Made by a program: the position numbers and the translations under genes. Shown in pieces: positions 56,826 through 64,000 of a DNA stretch of 64,000 bases. Location of the stretch: contig NZ_JAJOYX010000003.1 of the NCBI RefSeq assembly GCF_022565915.1, positions 186,001 to 250,000 of the forward strand, read 5' to 3'. Position 1 is the first letter of the stretch, and each line of letters begins with the position of its first letter. The notes beneath the pieces are model-generated. The model made no database searches, was not told where the DNA came from, and saw only the letters and a program-made list of their open reading frames with translations. The DNA comes from Nesterenkonia sp. LB17. GTDB lineage: Bacteria > Actinomycetota > Actinomycetes > Actinomycetales > Micrococcaceae.

Positions 56826-57803
56826 ATGCGCGCAGTCACCCAACAGACATTCGGCGAGCCCTGGGACGTCCTCGACGTCGAAGACGTCCCCACCCCGGAC
56901 CCCGGTGCAGGAGAGGCCCGGGTGCGGACCCTGCTCTCCCCCATCCACAACCATGACCTCTGGACCATCCGCGGGTCCTACGGCTTCAAGCCGGAGCTGC
57001 CGGCCCGCACCGGGTCCGAGGCAGTAGGCGTCATCGACGCCCTCGGTGAGGGCGTGGAGAACCTCACCGTGGGTCAGCGGGTCGCCACCGGCGGCGTCTT
57101 CGGTGCCTGGGCCGAGTACTTCATCGCCCCCGCCGCGGGCCTGATCCCGGTGGATCAGGACGCCGCCGATGAGGTCGCCGCCCAGCTGGTCTCGATGCCC
57201 TTCTCCACCATCGCCCTGCTGGACTGGTTGGATCTGGACGAGGGCGACTGGATCATCCAGAACGCGGCCAACGGCGCGGTGGGCCGGATGCTGGCCCAGC
57301 TGGCACCGACGCGGGGCATCAACGTGCTCGGCCTGGTGCGTCGCGACGAAGGTGTTGCTGAGCTCGACGCTCAGGGCATCACCGGGGTCGTCTCCACCGA
57401 GTCCGCTGGATGGCAGGACCGCGTCGCAGAGGTCACCGGTGGGGCGAAGATCGTCGCGGGCATCGATTCGGTGGGCGGGGAGGCCAGCAATCAGGTGCTC
57501 TCCCAGCTCGGCGAGGATGCCACGCTGGTGATCTTCGGCGCCATGGCCGGAGGCACGATGGCGCTGAACTCCGGGGCCATCATCTTCAAGAACGTCACGA
57601 TCAAGGGCTTCTGGGGCTCCCGGGTGATGGGCGATCTGGCGCCTCAGCGCCGTGGCGAGCTGTTCACCGAGCTGCTCACCCGAGTCGCGGACGGCACCCT
57701 CTCGCTCACCGCCGAGGCGACCTATGCCTTCGATCAGGTGCGCGAGGCGGCGCAGGCGAACTTCGTGCCGGGCCGCAGGGGCAAGATCTTGCTGCGCCCG
57801 TAG
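56826..57803 (+). CDS. Zinc-independent MDR (quinone oxidoreductase-like) dehydrogenase
   Basis: A 325-residue medium-chain dehydrogenase/reductase. The GroES-like half has LLSPIHNHDLWTIRGSYGF and the conserved ELPARTGSEAVGVID; the Rossmann half has IIQNAANGAVGRMLAQLA for NADP(H) binding. Cysteines that bind catalytic zinc in alcohol dehydrogenases are absent, which places it with quinone/enoyl reductases such as QOR and ETR1/MECR. It starts at ATG 56826 and ends before a hairpin at 57875-57907. The substrate is not known. Confidence 0.83.
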   Translation: MRAVTQQTFGEPWDVLDVEDVPTPDPGAGEARVRTLLSPIHNHDLWTIRGSYGFKPELPARTGSEAVGVIDALGEGVENLTVGQRVATGGVFGAWAEYFIAPAAGLIPVDQDAADEVAAQLVSMPFSTIALLDWLDLDEGDWIIQNAANGAVGRMLAQLAPTRGINVLGLVRRDEGVAELDAQGITGVVSTESAGWQDRVAEVTGGAKIVAGIDSVGGEASNQVLSQLGEDATLVIFGAMAGGTMALNSGAIIFKNVTIKGFWGSRVMGDLAPQRRGELFTELLTRVADGTLSLTAEATYAFDQVREAAQANFVPGRRGKILLRP

Positions 57804-57874
57804 CGGAGCAGCCTCGACGGCGCCCCAGACCGGGGTCACCGGGTCTGACGTGTCGGGTCTGGGACACCGCGTGT

Positions 57875-57907
57875 GGGTGTTTCAGCTGTTCGGCGGCTGA
57901 AACACCC
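57875..57907. terminator. Terminator hairpin overlapping the 3' end of gluQ
   Basis: GGGTGTTTCAGC (57875-57886) is complementary to GCTGAAACACCC (57896-57907) with a 9-base loop. It lies between two convergent genes and includes the last codons and stop of gluQ, so it can end transcription from both sides. Confidence 0.75.
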
Positions 57908-58814
57908 AGGCGTCGCCGGGCAGCGCCTTCGGGTCGAAGGACTCCAGCGCCTGAGCCAGGGGGCCGGCGGGGAGTCCCAGCGAGATCAGCAGCAGGTCGC
58001 GCAGGGCCGCGGCGTCGATCCCCTGCTCCTGCAGGGCGGCCCGCGTCACGGCTCCGTCCCGCTTGGCCAGGCGCCTGCCCTCGACGTTGAGCACCAGCGG
58101 CACATGGGCGTACTGGACCTCCCCCGCTGCCTGCGGGTCGTAGAGCAGTCCGCGCAGGTAGGCCTGGCTCGGCGCAGACGGCGCCAGGTCGTCGCCGCGC
58201 ACCACCTGGTCCACCCCGGTCAGATGATCATCGACCACCACGGCGAGGTTGTACGCCGGGGTCCCGTCGTTGCGCTGGACCACGAAGTCATCGACCTCGG
58301 TGGTGATCCGGCCCAGCAGCACGTCTTCGACGGAGAACCGCGTGGCCGCGCCGGTCTCGGAGCGGGGTGCGCGCAGCCGCACCGCCGCGGGACGCTCCGC
58401 TCGACGGCGCCGCCGCTCCTCCTGGCTCAGGTAGCGGCAGGTGCCCGGATAGGTTCCGGTCGGCGCGTGCGGGGCGCGCGCCGCCTCGTGGATCTCGCGG
58501 CGCGAGCAGAAGCATTCATAGGTCAGCTCGGCATGCCGCAGCTGCCCGATCGCTGCGCCGTAGAGGTCCATCCGTTCGGACTGACGGGTCCGATCGGCGC
58601 CATCCTGCGCGTCGAAGGTCAGCCCCATGGCCTGGAGGTCATCGAACTGCTGGTCCTCGGAGCCCGCCACCGTGCGGGCAAGATCGAGATCTTCGAAGCG
58701 CAGCAGGAAGGCCCGTTCGGTGGACCGCGCGAAGAGCCAGGCGAGCATCCCGGTGCGCAGGTTGCCCAGATGCAGCTCTCCCGAGGGGCTTGGTGCGTAG
58801 CGTCCAGCGGGCAT
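57882..58814 (-). CDS. gluQ: Glutamyl-Q tRNA(Asp) synthetase
   Basis: A 310-residue GluQRS, a glutamyl-tRNA synthetase paralogue without the anticodon domain that attaches glutamate to queuosine in tRNA(Asp). It has the class I HIGH-like motif RYAPSPSGELHLGNL, FEDLDLAR, cysteines of the zinc loop (ECFCSR, PGTCRYL) and the KMSKS equivalent RRLAKRDGA. The length and the missing C-terminal domain distinguish it from GltX. ATG 58814. It is convergent with the quinone-reductase gene; the hairpin between them overlaps its stop. Confidence 0.93.
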   Translation of the reverse strand: MPAGRYAPSPSGELHLGNLRTGMLAWLFARSTERAFLLRFEDLDLARTVAGSEDQQFDDLQAMGLTFDAQDGADRTRQSERMDLYGAAIGQLRHAELTYECFCSRREIHEAARAPHAPTGTYPGTCRYLSQEERRRRRAERPAAVRLRAPRSETGAATRFSVEDVLLGRITTEVDDFVVQRNDGTPAYNLAVVVDDHLTGVDQVVRGDDLAPSAPSQAYLRGLLYDPQAAGEVQYAHVPLVLNVEGRRLAKRDGAVTRAALQEQGIDAAALRDLLLISLGLPAGPLAQALESFDPKALPGDAWVFQPPNS

Positions 58815-58955
58815 CGTCCTCGCCTTTCCTCAGGTCAGATCTTGGCAGTGATCCATCCTACGGGGGCTCGATGTGCATTCTGCGCTGGTTCTCCGCTAGT
58901 ATGAAGTCTGCTCTCGAGGGCCGCGCCGATCAGGCAGGCCAGCGGGACGCAGCCA

Positions 58956-59040
58956 GGAGGATTCGCCTAGCGGCCTATGGCGCACGCTTGGAACGCGTGT
59001 TGGGTTCACGCCCTCGGGGGTTCAAATCCCCCATCCTCCG
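58956..59040 (+). tRNA. tRNA-Ser (anticodon GGA)
   Basis: An 85-base tRNA. The acceptor stem is GGAGGAT paired with ATCCTCC, followed by discriminator G; the anticodon arm is CACGC-TTGGAAC-GCGTG, giving anticodon GGA (serine codons UCC/UCU). A long variable arm, TTGGGTTCACGCCCTC, and the T arm GGGGGTTCAAATCCCCC are present, as in class II serine tRNAs. The CCA end is not encoded. Confidence 0.96.
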
Positions 59041-59046
59041 CCGACA

Positions 59047-59084
59047 GAAGCCCGTCAGCCTGATAAACCAGGCTGACGGGCTTC
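59047..59084 (+). terminator. Terminator of the tRNA-Ser gene
   Basis: GAAGCCCGTCAGCCTG at 59047-59062 pairs fully with CAGGCTGACGGGCTTC at 59069-59084 around a 6-base loop; TTC follows. It starts seven bases after the tRNA. Confidence 0.88.
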
Positions 59085-59185
59085 TTCGTGTCCGGTGGCT
59101 CCGTGAGCTTCGGGCCCAGGGTAGCGTTGGCATGCGCAGCCTGCGGCCTCTGCCGAGGGCACCATCACTCACCCCTGGAGGGGTC

Positions 59186-59701
59186 ATGCACAAGACAGTT
59201 GTTGCCGGGACCGGCTTCCTGGCAGCCCTGGCCCTGATCAGCTGCGCCGGAGCATCTGAGGAATCCGTGGAGCCGAGCGAGGCGTCAGCATCTATGCCAA
59301 CGGTCACGGCAGAGCCGGAGCCGGAACAGAGCCCCGCGACGGACGCGCCGGAGGACGCGTGGCTGGCCGAGGCCCGTGATTCATACCTGGACGACCTCGA
59401 AGAATGGCACCGTGAGTACTCCGGTGCCGGCTGTGTGGCCCATGAGCCCCAGTGCCGCGATCTCTTTGCCGAGGGCCTGCCGCTGATGGCCGACTACAGC
59501 TATTGGGTCCGCAATCAGACGGAGGGCCTCCCGGAGTACGTTCCGGCGTCCTACTCCGCAGATCTCGCGGCAGCCACTCGAGCGCTGGTGTCCTGGTCCT
59601 ACGCCTGCCCCGATGACGAGGACTGTGCGGAGATCGCCCAGGATGCCGAATCACGCTCATTCGAGGTGATCACGGCAACCTCGGAATGGGCGGCGAAGTA
59701 G
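59186..59701 (+). CDS. Small secreted lipoprotein, unknown function
   Basis: A 171-residue lipoprotein with a signal peptide ending in LISC (Cys20), a Ser/Glu/Pro-rich linker, and a folded domain with four cysteines in pairs (GAGCVAHEPQCRD and YACPDDEDCAE), likely two disulfides. The middle has PLMADYSYWVRNQTEGLPEYVP. GGAGGGG precedes ATG 59186. No family recognised. It is the only gene between the tRNA terminator and the convergent Cys-rich protein. Confidence 0.7.
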   Translation: MHKTVVAGTGFLAALALISCAGASEESVEPSEASASMPTVTAEPEPEQSPATDAPEDAWLAEARDSYLDDLEEWHREYSGAGCVAHEPQCRDLFAEGLPLMADYSYWVRNQTEGLPEYVPASYSADLAAATRALVSWSYACPDDEDCAEIAQDAESRSFEVITATSEWAAK

Positions 59702-59741
59702 TTCTCCACGTCGGCCTCCGGGGTCGGCGTGCTGGCAAGCC

Positions 59742-59903
59742 TCAGCGACCGAAGAGCCGGCTGAAGAACCCGCCGGACGGGGCAGGTTCATGTCCGGGGC
59801 ACCGCTGGGTGGCGCTGACCCCGCGCATCACCTGATCCACATGCTGGCCGCATCCGGCCCAGGTGGTCTTTCCGCAGGTCTTGCAGGTCACAGCTCGGCA
59901 CAT
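59742..59903 (-). CDS. 53-residue Cys-rich (zinc-ribbon-like) protein
   Basis: A small protein starting MCRAVTCKTCGKTTWAGCG, with five cysteines and histidines in QHVDQVMRG and RCPGHEP. The CxxC, CGxH and CPGH pattern suggests metal binding; the C-terminus is FFSRLFGR. Proteins like this are common in actinobacteria and have no proven role. ATG 59903 is preceded by GGAG. A CsoR-type operator lies 35-54 bases upstream, so it is probably induced by copper or by reactive sulfur. Confidence 0.72.
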   Translation of the reverse strand: MCRAVTCKTCGKTTWAGCGQHVDQVMRGVSATQRCPGHEPAPSGGFFSRLFGR

Positions 59904-59937
59904 GGTGGCTCCTTCAGTGGGGTGGACGACAAGACAA

Positions 59938-59957
59938 GTATACCCCCCGGGGTATAC
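59938..59957. promoter_or_regulatory. CsoR/CstR-type operator
   Basis: GTATACCCCCCGGGGTATAC: 9-base arms GTATACCCC and GGGGTATAC around CC. This is the layout recognised by CsoR-family repressors that respond to Cu(I) or, in the CstR branch, persulfides. It should control the 53-residue Cys-rich gene to its left. No csoR gene or copper ATPase lies in the window. Confidence 0.7.
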
Positions 59958-60417
59958 GTGGCGAACCACCGACGTCGCGCAACGACGCGACCCCCCTCAT
60001 TGCCGCAGGCCATCTCCGCTTGCGGGCTTCCTGGTCTGCAGCACGCCGTGCACAGGACCCCGTTGGGATTCGCGATGGTCTCGGAGCCACTGGGCGCAGG
60101 TCGGGGCGCCGACCACGTGCGCCGATGAGACCCTGCCACAGGGGGCGCCGAGCTCACCGCTGGACGGCGGCGAGACCATCGGGGACCGAGGGGTCAGCTG
60201 CACCGCGAACCGGTACACCCGGAACCAGGAGCCCGGAGACCCCTCCGGTCCCGGGGAAGAGTCCGAGCTGCTGAGCTGACGCGGAAGAGATCGCGGCGCT
60301 GTGCGATGTCGTGGAGCTTCAGCCCTGCGACACCCGACAGCCCTGCGACAGACCGACAGCCCTGCGACAGACCGAGTGCGGTCCGGCGCGAGCGCACGGG
60401 GCGTGCCTGCCGTGCGG
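59958..60417. other. Intergenic region with a triplicated 18-19-base repeat
   Basis: No convincing gene in these 460 bases; several short open frames on both strands lack ribosome sites and family features. Three copies of CAGCCCTGCGACAGACCGA stand head to tail at 60320-60337 (one base short, with CACCC), 60338-60356 and 60357-60375, ending 43 bases before the guaB3 stop. Confidence 0.6.
60320..60375. repeat. Three tandem copies of an 18-19-bp unit
   Basis: Units are CAGCCCTGCGACACCCGA, then twice CAGCCCTGCGACAGACCGA. The two later copies are identical, so recent duplication is likely. It is downstream of guaB3. Confidence 0.85.
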
Positions 60418-61560
60418 TCAGCGGGTCTGCTGGCCCATCGGAGAGACGATCGCGTCCACGCGCTGGAAGGACTTCAGGTCCACGTAGCCGGTGGAGGCCA
60501 TCGCGTGGCGCAGGCCGCCCATCAGGTTCGAGGAGCCGTCGGTGTGGTGGGCGGGTCCCCAGAGCACCTCCTGCAGCGGCGCCACGGTCCCGACCCGGGT
60601 GCGGTGTCCGCGCGGGAAGTCCTGGTGCACGGCTTCGAGCCCCCAGTGCCAGCCCTGACCCGGAGCTTCTTCGGCGCGAGCCAGCGTGGTCCCGAGCATC
60701 ACGGCGTCGGCGCCCATCGCGAGGGCCTTGACCAGATCCCCGGAGGAGCCCATGCCGCCGTCGGCGATGACGTGGACGTAGCGGCCGCCGGATTCATCCA
60801 GGTAGTCCCGGCGTGCGGCGGCGATGTCGCTGATGGCGGTCGCCATCGGCACCCGGATGCCCATGGCGCGGCGGGTGGTGGTGGCTGCTCCGCCCCCGAA
60901 GCCCACCAGCACGCCGGCGGCACCGGTGCGCATCAGGTGCAGCGCGGGGGTGTACCCGGCGGCCCCGCCGACGATGACCGGCACGTCGAGCTCGTAGATG
61001 AACTCCTTGAGGTTCAGCGGGTCACCGTTCTGAGCGACATGCTCGGCAGAGACGGTGGTGCCGCGGATGACGAACATGTCCACACCGGCCTCGACGACCG
61101 TGCGGTAGAACTCCTGCGTGCGCTGCGGAGTCAGCGAGCCTGACACGACGACGCCGGCCTCGCGGATCTCGGCCAGCCGTGCGGTGATCAGCTCGGCCTT
61201 GATCGGCTCGGCATAGAGCTGCTGCAGCCGGCGGGTGTTGTCCGCGGAGACCTCGTCGGCGCCCAGCGCTGCGATCTCCGCGAGCACCGGTTCCGGGTCC
61301 TCATAGCGGGTCCACAGACCTTCGAGGTTGAGGACACCGAGGCCGCCCTGCTTGCCCAGCTCGATGGCCGTGGCCGGTGACATCACCGAGTCCATCGGGG
61401 CGCCGATCACTGGCATGGAGAAGGTGTACGCGTCGATGCGCCAGTCCAGACTCACGTCTGCGGGGCTGCGAGTACGTCGGTTCGGGACGATGGCGACATC
61501 GTCCAGAGCCCAGGCTCGGCGGCCGTTCTTGGCCAGGCCGATGGGGATCTCGTTGCTCAA
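60418..61560 (-). CDS. guaB3: GuaB3 family IMP dehydrogenase-related protein
   Basis: A 380-residue IMPDH/GMPR-fold barrel without CBS domains. It opens IPIGLAKNGRRAWALDDVAIVPNRRTRS, typical of GuaB3, and carries PVIGAPMDSVMSP and YVHVIADGGMGSSGDLVKAL. The loop where IMPDH has its catalytic cysteine (GSICTT) reads VGFGGGAATTTRRAMG here; mycobacterial GuaB3 also lacks the cysteine, so this is a family trait and its reaction is debated. It begins 13 bases after guaB, in the same operon. ATG 61560 has GGAGC upstream. Confidence 0.9.
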   Translation of the reverse strand: MSNEIPIGLAKNGRRAWALDDVAIVPNRRTRSPADVSLDWRIDAYTFSMPVIGAPMDSVMSPATAIELGKQGGLGVLNLEGLWTRYEDPEPVLAEIAALGADEVSADNTRRLQQLYAEPIKAELITARLAEIREAGVVVSGSLTPQRTQEFYRTVVEAGVDMFVIRGTTVSAEHVAQNGDPLNLKEFIYELDVPVIVGGAAGYTPALHLMRTGAAGVLVGFGGGAATTTRRAMGIRVPMATAISDIAAARRDYLDESGGRYVHVIADGGMGSSGDLVKALAMGADAVMLGTTLARAEEAPGQGWHWGLEAVHQDFPRGHRTRVGTVAPLQEVLWGPAHHTDGSSNLMGGLRHAMASTGYVDLKSFQRVDAIVSPMGQQTR

Positions 61561-61573
61561 AGCTGCTCCTTTA

Positions 61574-63231
<1,658 letters not shown>

Positions 63232-63453
63232 GTTTCACCTAGCACTCGAGACCCTCGGGTGCCAGCTTGTCCGCGGGTCGTCAACCCGCGGATATCAGCC
63301 TGACGGGGCACCATCCGGCACCGCGACGACGGTTGGCCACTCCCAAGGCGTGCGACAGATTTCGGCTCGTCGAGCACCCCGGAAGCACCGGGAGGCTCTG
63401 CACGGGCCTGTGCTGATAAACCGAATCCACACCACGCAAAGGAGAGTACTGAC

Positions 63454-63750
63454 GTGTCAGTCTCTATCAAGCCTCTCGAGGATCGCATCGTTGTTCGCCC
63501 CCTGGAAGCAGAGCAGACCACCGCTTCCGGTCTGGTCATCCCCGACACCGCCAAGGAGAAGCCCCAGGAGGGCAAGGTCGTCGCCGTGGGCCCAGGTCGC
63601 TTCGACGAAAAGGGCAAGCGCATCCCGGTTGACGTCTCCGAGGGCGACGTCGTCATCTACTCCAAGTTCGGCGGCACCGAGGTCAAGGTCAGCGGCGACG
63701 AGTACCTCGTGCTCAACGCCCGCGACGTCCTCGCCATCATCGAGAAGTAA
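63454..63750 (+). CDS. groES: Co-chaperonin GroES
   Basis: A 98-residue GroES/Cpn10, which caps the GroEL chamber. [20 protein letters not shown] at the start, the mobile loop [34 protein letters not shown], and the C-terminal [19 protein letters not shown]. The start is GTG 63454, 9 bases after AAAGGAGAG. CIRCE and the promoter lie upstream, so it is HrcA-regulated; groEL follows after 73 bases. Confidence 0.97.
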   Translation: MSVSIKPLEDRIVVRPLEAEQTTASGLVIPDTAKEKPQEGKVVAVGPGRFDEKGKRIPVDVSEGDVVIYSKFGGTEVKVSGDEYLVLNARDVLAIIEK

Positions 63751-63820
63751 GAACGGATTGCTGAAGGCTCTTCACAGACCTCATCACGATCCGATTCTCA
63801 CACTCTCAAAGGAGCAGTAA

Positions 63821-64000
<180 letters not shown>

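Noticed and set aside
59888-60279. Short overlapping open frames between the Cys-rich gene and guaB3
   Set aside because: No ribosome sites, no hydrophobic or conserved pattern, and frames overlap on both strands.
60320-60375. Tandem unit considered as CRISPR or attachment site
   Set aside because: Copies are head to tail without spacers, no cas genes, integrase or tRNA nearby.
60418-61560. Missing catalytic cysteine in GuaB3 as a sign of inactivation
   Set aside because: Mycobacterial GuaB3 lacks it as well, so this is a family trait rather than a local defect.

Overview
This window is chromosomal DNA of a high-GC actinobacterium, most likely a Micrococcaceae member close to Nesterenkonia or Arthrobacter. 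That is inferred from gene content and layout: guaB next to guaB3, a CIRCE-controlled groES-groEL start, a tandem glycine riboswitch in front of gcvP, a very long Lhr helicase, a small SRP RNA, many GTG/TTG starts and ATGA-type stop/start overlaps. No rRNA operon, prophage, insertion sequence or CRISPR array was seen.

Layout. 1-16 kb is housekeeping: flavohemoprotein (cut by the window edge), a membrane-anchored nuclease, RlmH, a degraded reductase remnant, Lhr, an RluA-type pseudouridine synthase coupled to a DedA protein, envelope and lipoproteins, a DUF4916 protein and a pyridoxal-kinase-like gene. 16-18.3 kb holds a NarL-type two-component system whose divergent intergenic region is strikingly AT-rich (about 37% GC over 16801-16980) and encodes a 50-residue peptide. 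18.5-25.8 kb carries an acyl-CoA dehydrogenase and the gcvP-gcvT-sdaA glycine/serine operon, which has no gcvH, behind a glycine riboswitch. 25.8-31.7 kb has an FAD monooxygenase/M23 peptidase pair, a methyltransferase, a GT2 glycosyltransferase with a tiny membrane partner behind an 18-bp palindrome, and a DUF368 transporter with a 10-base G/C tract at its start.

31.7-46.3 kb is the most interesting region. It contains an NRAMP-like transporter coupled to a DUF1445 hydro-lyase (the D-glutamate cyclase-type fold), an operon of PxpA, a fused PxpB-PxpC and a biotin carboxylase carrying its own biotin domain, a second PxpBC protein whose B domain has lost its catalytic half, and a FadR/GntR-type regulator. 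The NRAMP and pxpA promoters share a 17-bp palindrome, GGATTGTTCAACAATCC, which fits the FadR-type operator pattern. Together these suggest one regulon for 5-oxoproline or D-glutamate metabolism that uses a urea-carboxylase-like split enzyme. Unrelated genes lie between (ABC exporter, spermidine-synthase-like protein, FHA protein).

46.4-64 kb: a RamB-like regulator, a glycine-betaine ABC transporter (ATPase, permease, lipoprotein), isocitrate lyase followed by a shrunken malate-synthase-like protein without the catalytic core, a LytR_C protein, the SRP RNA, a 2-keto acid decarboxylase, a quinone-reductase-like enzyme, GluQ, tRNA-Ser(GGA), a small Cys-rich protein behind a CsoR-type operator, guaB3, guaB, and the CIRCE-groES-groEL start at the right edge. 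Coordinates and starts were read by hand; family assignments rest on recognisable motifs, not on database searches.
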